A stretch of 64,000 bases of DNA from Drouetiella hepatica Uher 2000/2452 (GTDB taxonomy: Bacteria > Cyanobacteriota > Cyanobacteriia > Elainellales > Elainellaceae): contig JAHHHD010000004.1 in NCBI GenBank assembly GCA_019359505.1, positions 62,001 to 126,000 of the forward strand, written 5' to 3'. The notes beneath the pieces are model-generated. The model was not told the origin of the DNA. It worked only from the letters and a program-made list of their open reading frames with translations, and searched no databases. How positions within the stretch are numbered: position 1 is the first letter of the stretch; each line of letters opens with the position of its first letter. Below, in pieces: positions 33,728-44,203 of this stretch. The position numbers and the translations under genes are program-made.

Positions 33728-35914
33728 TTACTTCAGCTCTAGAGACTGAATTGCCGCCTGCATAAAAATAGCCTGAGAATCTTGCTCTGTGGGCTGCGAT
33801 CGCGGTCTGCGGCGGATGTATTGCCCGTCTGCCTGAAGTTCCCAGACGCGGCGATTGTCTGCCAGCATGATGCCCAGCATCGCGGCTACTTCTTTAACCA
33901 AACTTGGATCTTCGAGCGGTACCACCACTTCAACCCGGCGATCGAGGTTACGGGGCATCCAATCCGCACTGCCGATATAAATCTCTTCTTTGCCGTCGTT
34001 GTGAAAGTAGCAGATGCGGGAATGTTCGTGAAACCGTCCGATAATGCTGATGACCCGAATATTTTCGCTGATGCCGGGAATGCCGGGACGCAGACAGCAG
34101 GTGCCCCGTACCACCAAGTCAATTTTGACCCCAGCTTGAGAGGCTTGATAAAGCGTCTGAATCATTTGGGGATCAACCAGAGCATTCATTTTGGCAACGA
34201 TTCTTCCATGCCGTCCGCGTTTACTATGTTCAATCTCTCGGCGAATCAGGCTAACGAGGCGATCGCGCAGATCAAACGGAGCTACTAACAGCTGGCGATA
34301 GGTTTGTCGATGGGAATAGCCGGTCAATGAATTGAATAAATCAGTCAGATCTGCTCCTAGACTTTCTCGACAGCTCAGCAGCCCCAAATCGGTATAGGTG
34401 CGAGCCGTGCGGTGATTATAGTTTCCGGTACCAATATGCACATAGCGGCGAATAATTTCGTGGGGAGAAGCGCCACTACTCATCTCTCGACGTACCACCA
34501 AGGTAACTTTAGTATGAGTCTTTAAACCCACTACGCCATACACCACATGCACCCCTGCACTCTCTAACTTGCGTGCCCACTGAATATTGTTTTCTTCATC
34601 AAAACGGGCTTTTAGCTCAATCAGCACGGCAACTTGTTTACCGTTTTCAGCCGCCACGATTAGAGAAGTAACGATCGATGAATCCCCAGCCGTACGGTAG
34701 AGCGTCATCTTGATCGCTAGAACATCGGGGTCGATGGCAGCCTGAGCAACGAAAAGCTGCACTGACGTACTGAAAGAGTGGTAGGGATGATGCAGTAAAA
34801 TGTCCTGCCGCCGAATCACAGAAAAAATATCTTCTCGGTGCCTGTTCTTAGTGACAGACTCTTCGGGGTTCAGCCCTTTCACCTTTTGCAAAGGAGCAGG
34901 GGTAAGGGGTGCCCAGTGAAGATTTTTGAGCCGGGGGATCGGCAATGAAGCCAAGCTCATCAGGTCGCTAAGCCCCATCAAACCCTCTAAGTCATAGACA
35001 TCGCGCTCGCAAAGATCTAGCTCTTGCATCAAGGTTTTCCGCAGATTGCGCGGCATAGAAGCCTGCACCTCCAGGCGCACCGCCACGCCACCCCGATTGC
35101 GGTTACGCAACTCCTGCTCGATCGCCAGCAGTAAGTCATCGGCCTCTTCCTCAACCAGCTCTAGGTCAGTGTTTCGCGTCACACGAAATAAGGAATAGCC
35201 CATAATTTTCATGCCTGGAAAAAGCGCCGCCAAGTTATGGGCTATCACCTGCTCTAGCGGCAAGCCTGTCCAGACGGTGAGCCGACCTTTGCGCCGATAC
35301 CAGAGCGATCGCGGCAAGGCAATAAATCGAGACAGGACAGCAGGCAACTGCACCCCGACAAATTCTCTGACTCCCGTCTCCATATTTTTGACGGTTACTG
35401 CCAGATTCAGACTGAGGTTGGAAATATTGGGAAAAGCACGGCTCTGACCCAAGACCACTGGCGTCAGGACAGGCAAAATTTGCTTCTCAAAATGCCCCTG
35501 GAGGTAAAGCTGCTGGTCAGGATTCAGCTCGGCATAATTCAACAGGTAAATCCCTTTTGCCGCCAGCTGAGGATGAAGAGACTGCTCAAAATACTGCTGA
35601 CAATGGCTTAGGACAGGCTGCAACCGCTGAGCGATCACCCGGAGCTGTTCTAAGGGAGTCAGCCCATCAGGCGAGTGCTGGCTCACCTGAGCTTCCACCT
35701 GCTGCTTCAAAGCCGCCACCCGCACCATAAAGAACTCGTCTAGGTTAGAGCTAAATGTTGCGATTAGCCGCAAGCGCTCTAAAAGGGGAGTTCGAGGATC
35801 AATGGCATTTTGTAAAACGCGAGAATTAAAGTCTAACCAGCTCAGCTCCTGATTAAAGTAAAGCTGAGGATCGGCTAGCCTCAGTTCTGGCGTGACTTTT
35901 TTGCGCTTAGGCAT
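33728..35914 (-). CDS. ppk1: Polyphosphate kinase 1
   Basis: A 728-aa enzyme that reversibly polymerises the ATP gamma-phosphate into polyphosphate. It starts with LYFNQELSWLDFNSRVLQNA, typical of Ppk1, with SNLDEFFMVRVAALKQQ following. The phospholipase-D-like C-terminal domains show the catalytic His motif in GLKTHTKVTLVVRR and the second in FHEHSRICYFHNDGKEEIYIGSADWMPRNLDRR. Length is normal for the family. It is a single gene on the minus strand. Cytoplasmic or membrane-associated; it should govern phosphate storage and stress reserves. Confidence 0.96.
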   Translation of the reverse strand: MPKRKKVTPELRLADPQLYFNQELSWLDFNSRVLQNAIDPRTPLLERLRLIATFSSNLDEFFMVRVAALKQQVEAQVSQHSPDGLTPLEQLRVIAQRLQPVLSHCQQYFEQSLHPQLAAKGIYLLNYAELNPDQQLYLQGHFEKQILPVLTPVVLGQSRAFPNISNLSLNLAVTVKNMETGVREFVGVQLPAVLSRFIALPRSLWYRRKGRLTVWTGLPLEQVIAHNLAALFPGMKIMGYSLFRVTRNTDLELVEEEADDLLLAIEQELRNRNRGGVAVRLEVQASMPRNLRKTLMQELDLCERDVYDLEGLMGLSDLMSLASLPIPRLKNLHWAPLTPAPLQKVKGLNPEESVTKNRHREDIFSVIRRQDILLHHPYHSFSTSVQLFVAQAAIDPDVLAIKMTLYRTAGDSSIVTSLIVAAENGKQVAVLIELKARFDEENNIQWARKLESAGVHVVYGVVGLKTHTKVTLVVRREMSSGASPHEIIRRYVHIGTGNYNHRTARTYTDLGLLSCRESLGADLTDLFNSLTGYSHRQTYRQLLVAPFDLRDRLVSLIRREIEHSKRGRHGRIVAKMNALVDPQMIQTLYQASQAGVKIDLVVRGTCCLRPGIPGISENIRVISIIGRFHEHSRICYFHNDGKEEIYIGSADWMPRNLDRRVEVVVPLEDPSLVKEVAAMLGIMLADNRRVWELQADGQYIRRRPRSQPTEQDSQAIFMQAAIQSLELK

Positions 35915-35980
35915 AATTTGAACTAGGCAGAGCTTATGAAGTTAGGTACAGCTTGGACTCAGGCACAGCCGCAACATACT

Positions 35981-36019
35981 GCTGAACTATACGGCTGAAC
36001 TATACGGCTGAACGATGAA
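35981..36019 (+). repeat. 13-bp tandem repeat
   Basis: GCTGAACTATACG occurs twice and a third unit starts GCTGAACGATGAA. It lies between ppk1 and the small gene at 36030. Confidence 0.8.
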
Positions 36020-36029
36020 AGAGGTTGCA

Positions 36030-36236
36030 TCAAAACTCTTCTTGCTCAATACCAATCCACCATTCGCCCAAGTTCATCACATCCTGATGAATATCTGCTA
36101 AAGCCTTGGCATATTCTTCATCAGAGAGCTGAGACTTGCGTTCCTGCAGTTTTTTCAGCCGTAGCTGTGCCAGAAGCCAGGGCTTAGAGATGCCATTGGT
36201 CGATTCAATGTATTGAGCTAGGTCGTGACTATTCAT
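36030..36236 (-). CDS. Small hypothetical protein (68 aa)
   Basis: A 68-residue acidic helical protein: MNSHDLAQYIESTNGISKPWLLAQLRLKKLQERKSQLSDEEYAKALADIHQDVMNLGEWW. The pattern of an amphipathic helical pair followed by a Trp-rich end looks like a genuine conserved short protein of cyanobacteria, but I cannot name the family. There is no membrane segment. It stands upstream of ppk1 on the same strand, separated by the 13-bp tandem repeat and about 110 bp. A link to polyphosphate is not supported by anything but position. Confidence 0.6.
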   Translation of the reverse strand: MNSHDLAQYIESTNGISKPWLLAQLRLKKLQERKSQLSDEEYAKALADIHQDVMNLGEWWIGIEQEEF

Positions 36237-36445
36237 ACAGAAATAAAAAACTTTGCCCTGGGATGAGATTTTCGCGCTATCGGCGCTCGATCGTACTCTA
36301 GTCCACAGCTATCTCTAGTCCATAGCCATAGAGGTTAGCACCTGACTCTGACCTCAGGTTTTAGTGAGTCATCTACATTACCACTAATTTCACGATAGGT
36401 TATGGCTTCAGAGGAACCGTCTTGATAGATATTCTCCAAAATGTA

Positions 36446-36472
36446 ACGGACAGCTAGAAAATAGCTGTCCGT
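36446..36472 (-). terminator. Stem-loop downstream of sodB
   Basis: ACGGACAGCTA and TAGCTGTCCGT form an 11-bp stem around a 5-nt AT-rich loop, about 100 bp after the sodB stop. There is no T-run, so it may be a transcript-end stabiliser rather than an intrinsic terminator. The remainder of the 339-bp gap shows nothing else. Confidence 0.45.
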
Positions 36473-36575
36473 AGTCTCGCATCAGATTAGGAAATTGCGA
36501 TGTTCGCAAGCGAACTTGCTAAATGGTCACCGATATGTGAGTTCAGCAATACGAAGCTGCCAAGAAGAAGAGAGA

Positions 36576-37178
36576 TTAAGCTGCGGCTAGATTCGCGGCG
36601 GCAAAGTCCCAGTTCACTAACTGATCCAAAAAGTTTTGGATAAAGTCAGGGCGCTTGTTTTGATAATCAATGTAGTAAGCGTGCTCCCAGACATCTAAAG
36701 TCAGCAGAGGAACCTGGTTCAGAGGAATCGGGTCTTCTGCGTTGGGGGTTTTGATCACCTTCAGTGCGCCATTGTCTAACACAAGCCATGCCCAGCCGCT
36801 ACCGAACTGCGTAGCTGCCGCAGTTTTGAAAGATTCCTTCAACTTGTCAAACCCACCCAAATCGCTATCGATTTTAGCCGCCAAGTCGCCTGTGGGAGCG
36901 CCGCCGCCGTTGGGCTTCATGCTGTTCCAGAAAAAGGTGTGGTTCCAAGCCTGAGCCGCATTGTTGAAAATACCAGCCTTAGCAGGGTCTTTGGCAGAAA
37001 TTTTGATCACTTCCTCCAAGGATTTATCTGCGAGTTCAGTATCTTTGACCAAGTTGTTGAGGTTGGCAACATAGGCAGCGTGGTGCTTGCCGTAGTGGAA
37101 CTCGAAAGTTTTGGCAGACATGCCATGTGGCTCTAGAGCGCCGGGATCGTAGGGAAGTGGGGCTTGTTCAAATGCCAT
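36576..37178 (-). CDS. sodB: Iron superoxide dismutase
   Basis: A 200-aa Fe/Mn-type superoxide dismutase. It begins with AFEQAPLPYDPGALEPHGMSAKTFEFHYGKHHAAYV (first metal His in FHYGKHH), then NNAAQAWNHTFFWNSMKP with the second His, and near the end LLTLDVWEHAYYIDYQNKR with Asp and His ligands. The AQ-G/FG signature AATQFGSGWAWLVLD suggests iron. The Met at 37178 fits the family N-terminus; ten in-frame codons upstream are not needed. It destroys superoxide in the cytoplasm. Monocistronic. Confidence 0.96.
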   Translation of the reverse strand: MAFEQAPLPYDPGALEPHGMSAKTFEFHYGKHHAAYVANLNNLVKDTELADKSLEEVIKISAKDPAKAGIFNNAAQAWNHTFFWNSMKPNGGGAPTGDLAAKIDSDLGGFDKLKESFKTAAATQFGSGWAWLVLDNGALKVIKTPNAEDPIPLNQVPLLTLDVWEHAYYIDYQNKRPDFIQNFLDQLVNWDFAAANLAAA

Positions 37179-37415
37179 GGTGTTTCGTTCCTCTCGTGTG
37201 TCGGTCAAACGAAGCCCCTACCTGGAAAGAGCTGGAGTGAAGAACTTAACCCCAGCACCTTCAAAGTCTGGGTTCAAATCGGTGCATCGGCTTCAGTACA
37301 TTGACTGAGCAAATGCTTCTTTGTATATCCTATCTCAAAACATCTTTTAGGTACGAACCTACCCCTTGAGCATCGAAATCCGGCTATCATAGCGATTGTC
37401 GCATCGGCTACAGCT

Positions 37416-38852
37416 ATGGGCAGACAACGTTCAATTTTGGCGCTTATTTTGGTTTTGGCGATCGCTGCGATCGTCGTCCTGGTCAAAGTCCCCGTGCGGC
37501 TGGGCTTAGATTTGCAAGGCGGCTCTCAGCTCACGCTTCAGGTGCAAACCACCGAAACCGTTACAGAAATTACTCCAGACAAGCTTGATGCCGTCAAGCG
37601 CGTCGTCGAAAACCGTATTAACGGTCTAGGAGTCTCTGAGTCGATCGTTCAAACCGTCTTACCGGACAAGCTCGTCGTTCAGCTTCCGGGAGTCAGCGAT
37701 CCGGCTCAGGCAGAGCGGGTGCTAGGCGGCACGGCTCAGCTCGATTTCCGGGAGCAGATTCCGGGAACCGAAGCTCGTTTGCCAATTGAGTTTCAGGTGC
37801 AAAAGCAGAAAGAAGATGAGCTGAAAGCGCTTCAGGACAGCAAAGCCGACAAAGCCCAAATTGATGCCAAGAAAGCCGAAGTAGATAGTAGTGCTAAGGT
37901 GCTTGCCGAGTTGTTTAAGCCATCGGGACTCACAGGCGAAGGGCTAAGGAACGCCTTTCCTCAGCCTGTAGGGGGCGATCGCTGGGAGGTGGTGCTGAAT
38001 TTCAGCGATCAGGGCGGCGAACAGTTCGCACAACTCACTAAAAATGTTGCAGGTACCGGGCGCAGTTTGGGAATTTTCCTAGACAATCAGCTTCTTAGCG
38101 CACCCACAGTCGCCGCTCAGTACGCCGAAACTGGAATTTCGGGCGGCACAGCCACAATTACTGGCGGCTTTGACACGAAAGAAGCCAGCGGACTCGCCAT
38201 TCAGCTTCGCGGCGGGGCGCTACCCGTGCCCGTCGAAATCGTGGAGAACCGCACCGTCGGGGCAACCCTCGGACAAGACAGCATCCAGAGCAGCATTTAT
38301 GCTGCCGTCTTGGGTCTGGCATTGGTCCTGGTTTTCATGGTGGTCTATTATCGCCTGCCCGGTTTAATTGCCGATCTGGCGCTGCTCCTGTATTCGCTGT
38401 TTACGCTGGCGTTGTTTAATATGCTGGGCGTAACGCTGACCCTGCCTGGAATCGCGGGATTCATCTTGAGTATCGGTATGGCAGTAGATGCTAACGTGCT
38501 GATTTTTGAACGCACCCGCGAGGAGCTGCAAGCTGGCAAGACGCTCTATCGCTCTGTGGAGTCCGGATTCTATCGCGCTTTTTCCAGCATTCTGGATAGC
38601 AACGTCACTTCACTGATTTCCTGTCTAGCGCTGTTTGTGCTGGGTACAGGCTTAGTCAAAGGCTTTGCGCTGACCCTGGCTCTGGGGATTGGGGTGAGTA
38701 TGTTTACGGCGCTGACTTGCAGCCGCACTTTCCTGATGCTGTTGGTGCTTAGCTACCCGGCTCTCAGGCAGAAGCCCGAACTCTTCAGCCCCAATGTTCC
38801 CCCCTCCAGCAAAACTCAGCCCAATAAAATCCAGCCAGAGAAAGCATCATGA
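37416..38852 (+). CDS. secD: Protein translocase subunit SecD
   Basis: A 478-aa inner/thylakoid-membrane protein that assists Sec export using the proton gradient. The N-terminal helix ([19 protein letters not shown]) is followed by [17 protein letters not shown], the conserved LGLDLxGG motif. The large periplasmic P1 region includes [14 protein letters not shown] and [19 protein letters not shown]. Five more helices include [27 protein letters not shown], the family's hallmark. Its stop overlaps the secF ATG by 4 bp, so the pair is translationally coupled. Confidence 0.97.
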   Translation: MGRQRSILALILVLAIAAIVVLVKVPVRLGLDLQGGSQLTLQVQTTETVTEITPDKLDAVKRVVENRINGLGVSESIVQTVLPDKLVVQLPGVSDPAQAERVLGGTAQLDFREQIPGTEARLPIEFQVQKQKEDELKALQDSKADKAQIDAKKAEVDSSAKVLAELFKPSGLTGEGLRNAFPQPVGGDRWEVVLNFSDQGGEQFAQLTKNVAGTGRSLGIFLDNQLLSAPTVAAQYAETGISGGTATITGGFDTKEASGLAIQLRGGALPVPVEIVENRTVGATLGQDSIQSSIYAAVLGLALVLVFMVVYYRLPGLIADLALLLYSLFTLALFNMLGVTLTLPGIAGFILSIGMAVDANVLIFERTREELQAGKTLYRSVESGFYRAFSSILDSNVTSLISCLALFVLGTGLVKGFALTLALGIGVSMFTALTCSRTFLMLLVLSYPALRQKPELFSPNVPPSSKTQPNKIQPEKAS

Positions 38853-39814
38853 AACTGCAAATTATCCGCCAGCGATCGCTCTGGTGGACTCTTTCCTCAG
38901 CGATTATCCTCAGCGGCATTGTTGCCATGATCATCTCCTGGAGTCAGCTCGGCGCACCCCTTCGCCCTGGTCTTGACTTTGTGGGCGGTACCCGGCTTCA
39001 AATCGAACTGGACTGTGCTGTGCCTAGCAACTGTGCTAAGCCAATCGATCCGGCATTGGTACGAGAAGTACTGGCAGCTCAAGGGCTAGAAGGCAGCACA
39101 ATTCAGGTTTTGGGCGATGAAAAGCAGGCGCTGTCTATCCGCACTTCGGCGCTCAGCGTCGATCAGCGGACTCAGCTTGAAAAGACGCTCACAGAAAGAA
39201 TTGGCGCATTCGATCCTCAGAAAACTCAGATTGATACGGTGGGGCCAACGCTGGGTAGACAGCTTTTCACCTCTGGCCTCTTGGCATTGCTGCTGTCTTT
39301 CGTAGGCATCGGGCTTTACCTGAGCTTCCGCTTCCAGCTCGATTACGCTGTTTTCGCGATCGTTGCTCTCTTGCATGATGTTCTGGTTACGGTGGGCATT
39401 TTCTCAATGTTGGGGCTGGCGCTGGGCATTGAAGTTGATAACCTGTTTATCGTGGCGCTGCTGACGATTGTTGGCTTCTCGGTAAATGACACGGTCGTGA
39501 TCTACGATCGCATCCGAGAAACGGTTCAGACCAGCGGCGATCGCTCCATCAACGACATTGTCGATGCTGCCGTCAACCAGACCTTAGCGCGATCGATCAA
39601 CACAACGCTGACGGTGCTTTTGCCCCTCGTTGCCATCTTCTTTCTGGGGGGCGAAACCCTTAAGTATTTTGCCCTAGCCTTGATTATTGGCTTCTTAATG
39701 GGAGCCTACTCCAGTATTTTTATTGCTAGTACGCTGTTAGCCTGGTGGCGAGTGCGATCGGGGCAGGAAATTCAGGATGGCGGCAAAGATCAGCTTGTGG
39801 GTGCTGAAGAGTGA
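38849..39814 (+). CDS. secF: Protein translocase subunit SecF
   Basis: A 321-aa partner of SecD. The first helix is [20 protein letters not shown], followed by [15 protein letters not shown] with the conserved DFxGG motif. The membrane half contains [46 protein letters not shown] (hallmark VNDTVVIxDR) and [33 protein letters not shown]. It ends with a short polar tail. It works with SecD and SecYEG. An M3 peptidase gene follows after about 160 bp on the same strand, with no evidence for co-transcription. Confidence 0.97.
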   Translation: MKLQIIRQRSLWWTLSSAIILSGIVAMIISWSQLGAPLRPGLDFVGGTRLQIELDCAVPSNCAKPIDPALVREVLAAQGLEGSTIQVLGDEKQALSIRTSALSVDQRTQLEKTLTERIGAFDPQKTQIDTVGPTLGRQLFTSGLLALLLSFVGIGLYLSFRFQLDYAVFAIVALLHDVLVTVGIFSMLGLALGIEVDNLFIVALLTIVGFSVNDTVVIYDRIRETVQTSGDRSINDIVDAAVNQTLARSINTTLTVLLPLVAIFFLGGETLKYFALALIIGFLMGAYSSIFIASTLLAWWRVRSGQEIQDGGKDQLVGAEE

Positions 39815-39976
39815 ATTAAAACTCCCAGGCGACGTTTCACACAAGGCGATGTTGTACGCAAATAGTCTTTGCCTCCACAGTTGCACAGGTAAAACCTACT
39901 CCATGCCCCCAGTGCTAAAGTGAAGAAAGCGCCCCAACCTGCGCTCAGTGCCATCTTGAAAGAGCCTACGTTACAT

Positions 39977-42070
39977 ATGAACGCGATCGCCACAACTCCT
40001 GAAAATCCCCTTCTCGTCGGCAAAGGACTTCCTCCGTTTGAGGTTATCCAGCCTGAACAGGTGGTTCCTGCCATTACGCAGCTTTTGGCAGAACTAGATA
40101 CCCAGTTGACTGACCTGGAAGCCCATGCGGTGCCGACCTGGGAAGGCTTGGTGCAGCCCCTAGAGCAGCTTGAGGAGCGCATCGGCTGGAGTTGGGGTAT
40201 TGTCGCGCACCTGATGGGCGTGAAAAATAGTCCAGAGCTACGACAGGCGTATGAAACGATGCAGCCGGAAGTCATCAAATTCTGGAATCGCCTCAGCCAG
40301 AGTCAGCCCCTCTACCAGGCGTTCAAAGCCCTGAAGCAGAGTGCCGAGTGGCAAACCCTATCCGCAAGTCAGCAGCGCATTGTGGAGTCGGCGCTACGCG
40401 ATGCCCAGCTTTCGGGAGTCGGATTGGAGGGCGAAGCTAAGAACCGATTTAATGCGATTCAGCTGGAGCTTGCCGAACTCTCGACCCGTTTTTCCAATCA
40501 CGTCCTAGATGCAACTAAAGCCTTTAGCCTGACCCTAACCCAGCCCGAAGAAATTGCTGGACTGCCGCCCAGCTGGACATCTCTTGCCGCCCAATCTGCC
40601 CGTGCCGCCGGAGACGAAACGGCAACCCCTGAGTCAGGTCCCTGGCGATTGACCCTCGACTTCCCCAGCTACCTGCCCATAATGCAGCACAGCCAGCGCC
40701 GCGACTTGCGAGAGAAAGTCTACCGGGCTTTCATTAGCCGTGCCTCTAGCGGCGAGTTGAACAACCAGCCTTTGATCGACCGCATTCTGGAGCTACGCCT
40801 AGAGGAATCGAAGCTGCTGGGCTACAACAGTTTTGCCGAGGTTAGTCTGGCGGCAAAGATGGCTCCCAGCGTTGAGGCTGTCGAAAAGCTGTTGGAGGAG
40901 CTACGCAGCGCCAGCTATGAGGCAGCTCAGAAAGAGCTGGAAGAACTGCGCCAATTTGCGATCGCTAAGGGCGAAACCGCCGAGTTGCAGCCCTGGGATG
41001 TCACCTTCTGGGCAGAACGCTTGCGAGAAGAAAAGTTTGCCTTCAATGCCGAAGAGCTGCGCCCCTACTTTCCGCTGGCTCAGGTTCTAGACGGACTGTT
41101 TGCCCTCTCCCATCGCATCTTTGGCGTGACCATTATCCCCGCCGATGGCGAAGCTCCGGTGTGGCATCCCGACGTGCGCTATTTCCAGGTTGCAGATGAG
41201 CAGGGAGAAGCGATCGCCCATTTCTATCTTGATCCCTACAGCCGTCCGGCAGAAAAGCGGGGCGGAGCCTGGATGGGGGACTGCATGAGCCGTTCCAAGG
41301 TATTGAAGGGCGATTCGGCATCGCTGCGGCTGCCCGTTGCTTACCTGGTCTGCAACCAAACGCCGCCCGTAGACGACAAGCCTAGCCTGATGACCTTTGG
41401 CGAAGTGGAAACGCTGTTCCATGAGTTCGGGCATGGGCTGCACCATATGCTGACTCAAGTGGACGATGCTAAAGCCGCCGGGACGCGAAATGTGGAATGG
41501 GATGCGGTCGAGCTACCCAGCCAATTCATGGAAAACTGGTGCTACGATCGCGCTACTCTGCTCAGCTTGGGCAAGCACTACCAGACGGGGGAATCTTTGC
41601 CAGAAGAATACTATCAGAAGCTCTGGGCGGCTCGTACCTTCATGAGCGGTAGCGCCACCCTGCGACAGATTCACTTTAGCTGGGTCGATCTAGAGCTGCA
41701 CCACCGCTACCGTCCGGGTCAGGGTGAGACGGCAGCAGATGTGCGCCAGCGGATTGCCCAAAACACGACCGTGATGCCACCCCTGCCGGAAGATGCCTTC
41801 CTTTGCGCGTTCGGACATATCTTTGCCGGAGGCTATGCGGCAGGATACTACAGCTATAAGTGGGCGGAGGTTCTCAGCGCCGATGCCTTTGCTGCCTTTG
41901 AAGAAGCTGGACTAGAGGATGAAATGGCGATCGCTCAAGTGGGTCGGCGCTACCGCAATACGGTTTTGGCGGCGGGAGGTAGCCAGCATCCGATGGAGGT
42001 GTTCAAAGCTTTCCGAGGACGCGAACCCAATACAGCGGCTCTCCTGCGCCACAACGGTCTGGCGGCATAG
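39977..42070 (+). CDS. prlC: M3-family oligopeptidase (oligopeptidase A-like)
   Basis: A 697-aa zinc metallopeptidase of the thimet/oligopeptidase A family. The ATG at 39977 (MNAIATTPENPLLVGKGLP) fits the family N-terminus; nineteen codons upstream read as leader. The catalytic motif is LFHEFGHGLHHML, near residue 485, followed by the third zinc ligand region VELPSQFMENWCYD. GAWMGDCMSR and FGHIFAGGYAAGYYSYKWAEVLSADAF are also typical. It degrades short peptides, such as cleaved signal peptides, in the cytoplasm. It ends 57 bp before gpsA. Confidence 0.95.
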   Translation: MNAIATTPENPLLVGKGLPPFEVIQPEQVVPAITQLLAELDTQLTDLEAHAVPTWEGLVQPLEQLEERIGWSWGIVAHLMGVKNSPELRQAYETMQPEVIKFWNRLSQSQPLYQAFKALKQSAEWQTLSASQQRIVESALRDAQLSGVGLEGEAKNRFNAIQLELAELSTRFSNHVLDATKAFSLTLTQPEEIAGLPPSWTSLAAQSARAAGDETATPESGPWRLTLDFPSYLPIMQHSQRRDLREKVYRAFISRASSGELNNQPLIDRILELRLEESKLLGYNSFAEVSLAAKMAPSVEAVEKLLEELRSASYEAAQKELEELRQFAIAKGETAELQPWDVTFWAERLREEKFAFNAEELRPYFPLAQVLDGLFALSHRIFGVTIIPADGEAPVWHPDVRYFQVADEQGEAIAHFYLDPYSRPAEKRGGAWMGDCMSRSKVLKGDSASLRLPVAYLVCNQTPPVDDKPSLMTFGEVETLFHEFGHGLHHMLTQVDDAKAAGTRNVEWDAVELPSQFMENWCYDRATLLSLGKHYQTGESLPEEYYQKLWAARTFMSGSATLRQIHFSWVDLELHHRYRPGQGETAADVRQRIAQNTTVMPPLPEDAFLCAFGHIFAGGYAAGYYSYKWAEVLSADAFAAFEEAGLEDEMAIAQVGRRYRNTVLAAGGSQHPMEVFKAFRGREPNTAALLRHNGLAA

Positions 42071-42127
42071 CGCATCCAGGCTCTACAATTGGCGAGTCGC
42101 ATCGGCAAGTTGTAGGGGCGGGTTTTC

Positions 42128-43093
42128 GTGAGTGTAGCGTCTACAGATCAGGCAGGACAGGTAAAAGCTGAAGCGACGATCGCCATTCTAGGGGCAGGTG
42201 CCTGGGGTTCGGCATTGGCATCTCTGGCGGCGATCGGTGGTCATCCAGTGCGGCTGTGGTCGCGACAGAGTGAACAAATGCTGGGAGAGGCGATCGCAGG
42301 AGCGCAAATCATTGTGTCTGCGGTATCGATGCGGGGTGTGTCTGATACGGTTTTGCGGCTCCAGTCGGTGGGGCTAGCCGAAACCGCCATTCTGGTTAGC
42401 GCTACCAAGGGCTTAGATCCGGCAACGCGACGAACACCTGCCCAAATATGGCAAGCCGAATTTCCTCAGAATTCGGTGGTGGTACTCTCAGGCCCTAACC
42501 TGTCTGAAGAGATTCGGCAGGGCTTGCCCACGGCAACGGTGGTTGCCAGTCAGGACATGGCGGCTGCCGAGCAGGTGCAAGCAGCATTTGCCTCCGATCG
42601 CTTCCGGGTTTACACCAATACCGATCCGATCGGCACAGAGCTAGGCGGAACCTTGAAGAATGTGATTGCGATCGCTGCCGGAGTCTGTGACGGTCTACAT
42701 TTGGGCATTAATGCGCGATCGGCTCTGATAACGCGATCGCTTGCTGAGGTGATTCGCATCGGCACGCATTTAGGAGCACAACCCGAAACTTTCTTTGGGC
42801 TGTCGGGTCTGGGGGATCTGATGGCGACTTGCAGCAGTCCGCTTAGCCGCAACTACCGCGTAGGCTATGGCTTGGCTCAAGGCAAATCCCTAGAGCAGAT
42901 CTTGCAGGAATTGCAAAGTACGGCTGAGGGCGTGAGCACCAGCAATGTCTTGGTTGACTTAGCTCAGCGTGAGGGGATTCCGGTGCCTGTCTCCTGGCAG
43001 GTTTATCAAGTGCTCAACGGCAAAACCACGCCGCAAAGGGCGCTGGCAGCGCTGATGGATCGCGATCTCAAGGCAGAGATCGATTTGTTCTGA
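42128..43093 (+). CDS. gpsA: NAD(P)-dependent glycerol-3-phosphate dehydrogenase
   Basis: A 321-aa enzyme with a GTG start, making sn-glycerol-3-phosphate for glycerolipid synthesis from dihydroxyacetone phosphate. The nucleotide-binding motif IAILGAGAWGSALASLAA is at residues about 18-34, then VLVSATKGLD-type ILVSATKGLDPAT, VVLSGPNLSEEI, the catalytic-lysine region GTELGGTLKNVIAIAAGVCDGL and LSGLGDLMATCSSPLSRNYRVG. The N-terminal segment between the glycine motif and the SAV motif is shorter than in many GpsA proteins (WSRQSEQMLGEAIAGAQIIVSAV), losing the usual YLP-containing region, a feature common in the cyanobacterial type. Confidence 0.93.
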   Translation: MSVASTDQAGQVKAEATIAILGAGAWGSALASLAAIGGHPVRLWSRQSEQMLGEAIAGAQIIVSAVSMRGVSDTVLRLQSVGLAETAILVSATKGLDPATRRTPAQIWQAEFPQNSVVVLSGPNLSEEIRQGLPTATVVASQDMAAAEQVQAAFASDRFRVYTNTDPIGTELGGTLKNVIAIAAGVCDGLHLGINARSALITRSLAEVIRIGTHLGAQPETFFGLSGLGDLMATCSSPLSRNYRVGYGLAQGKSLEQILQELQSTAEGVSTSNVLVDLAQREGIPVPVSWQVYQVLNGKTTPQRALAALMDRDLKAEIDLF

Positions 43094-43119
43094 GCTGAAA
43101 TGGGCTGGAGCGATCGCCC

Positions 43120-43875
43120 TCAGACGGCTTCAGGAGGCTGCATCTCTACTGAGGGCATCAGGTTTTGAGCCGTTGCAGGTAGCTCCAGGCAATAGCCCGC
43201 GCCGTAGACGGTTTTGATATAGCACGGATGGCGTGGATCTGGCTCTAGCTTGGTTCTCAGGTGACGCACATGCACCCGAATCGTTTCAATATCGTCATTA
43301 GGGTCATACCCCCAGACTTCCTTAAGAATCTCGCTGGGCGAAACCGTTTGACCATGCCGTTGCAGCAAGCAGTGCAGCAACTCAAATTCTAAATGCGTCA
43401 GCTTGACGGTTTTCTCAAACCAGATGGCTTCCAAGCGCTCTGGCACCAGCGTTAGAGATCCAAAATTCAGGATTTCAGTATGCTTGGCGGCTTGAGGAAT
43501 GCGATCGGTGCGCCGCAGCAATGCCCGAACCCTAGCCAGCATTTCCTCTAGCTCGAAGGGCTTGGTCATGTAGTCATCTGCCCCTGCATTAAAGCCCTCT
43601 ACCTTATCGTGGGTTTGACCCAGAGCCGTCAGCATCAGCACGGGGATGTCGGCAGTGCGCTCATCGCGCCGCAGACGCTGGCAGACTGTAAATCCATCCA
43701 CTTTAGGCAGCATTAAGTCAAGCATAACCAGATCGGGCAAAAGCTGAAGCGCCAAAGCCTGACCCTTGATGCCGTCTGGGGCTTGGCTGACATCGTAGCC
43801 CGCCATTTCCAAATTTACGGCAACTAATTCTGAGATTGCTGGATCATCATCAATGACGAGAATACGAGGCATCAC
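43120..43875 (-). CDS. rpaA: OmpR-type response regulator RpaA
   Basis: A 251-aa response regulator. The receiver domain begins [31 protein letters not shown], with Asp53-type phosphorylation site in [13 protein letters not shown], then VLMLTALGQ and [20 protein letters not shown]. The winged-helix DNA-binding domain follows ([71 protein letters not shown]). The sequence closely agrees with remembered RpaA, which carries circadian output from SasA and affects phycobilisome coupling. The separate RpaB protein is the main alternative. It faces trpA across a gap that holds a tandem repeat and a palindrome. Confidence 0.85.
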   Translation of the reverse strand: MMPRILVIDDDPAISELVAVNLEMAGYDVSQAPDGIKGQALALQLLPDLVMLDLMLPKVDGFTVCQRLRRDERTADIPVLMLTALGQTHDKVEGFNAGADDYMTKPFELEEMLARVRALLRRTDRIPQAAKHTEILNFGSLTLVPERLEAIWFEKTVKLTHLEFELLHCLLQRHGQTVSPSEILKEVWGYDPNDDIETIRVHVRHLRTKLEPDPRHPCYIKTVYGAGYCLELPATAQNLMPSVEMQPPEAV

Positions 43876-43980
43876 TAAATTTAAAATTGATACGATTTAT
43901 AGCCTAAAAAGCAGTAGAAATACAAAGATTCCTGTAAAGATTATAAACAAGGATTCTAAATACTTTCTAACGAAGCTGAA

Positions 43981-44033
43981 TCTGCCACAGTGAGATCTGC
44001 CACAGTGAGATCTGCCACAGCGAGATCTGCGAG
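43981..44033 (+). repeat. 15-bp tandem repeat between rpaA and trpA
   Basis: Units TCTGCCACAGTGAGA (twice), TCTGCCACAGCGAGA and a diverging fourth starting TCTGCGAGATTC. They precede the palindrome at 44046, within the 328-bp divergent promoter gap. Confidence 0.9.
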
Positions 44034-44045
44034 ATTCGAGCAGCA

Positions 44046-44100
44046 ATTCTTTGTTGGGGGAGTTCGCGCTCTGAGGGCGCGAACTCCCCCAACAAAGAAT
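44046..44100. repeat. Perfect 24-bp-arm palindrome between rpaA and trpA (family C-like flank)
   Basis: Arms ATTCTTTGTTGGGGGAGTTC... and exact complement around a 7-nt loop. The right flank reads AATGAGAGCTGCTGAG, akin to AAAATGAGAATTGCTG next to the palindrome at 5497. It is about 60 bp upstream of the presumed trpA leader. Confidence 0.8.
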
Positions 44101-44203
44101 CCACAATGAGAGCTGCTGAGATTCAAGGGCAATTCCCCTTTCCTAACCGAAGTCCCGTAAAATAGGGGACGGTTAAAGATCTCAGCATTAAAACATTCTA
44201 GAT

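Noticed and set aside
37274-37486. Minus-strand ORF over the secD start
   Set aside because: It overlaps the well-supported SecD N-terminus and has no family features.
43120-43875. Response regulator considered as RpaB or NblR
   Set aside because: The receiver and linker words ([23 protein letters not shown]) fit RpaA better from memory, though an alignment would be needed for certainty.
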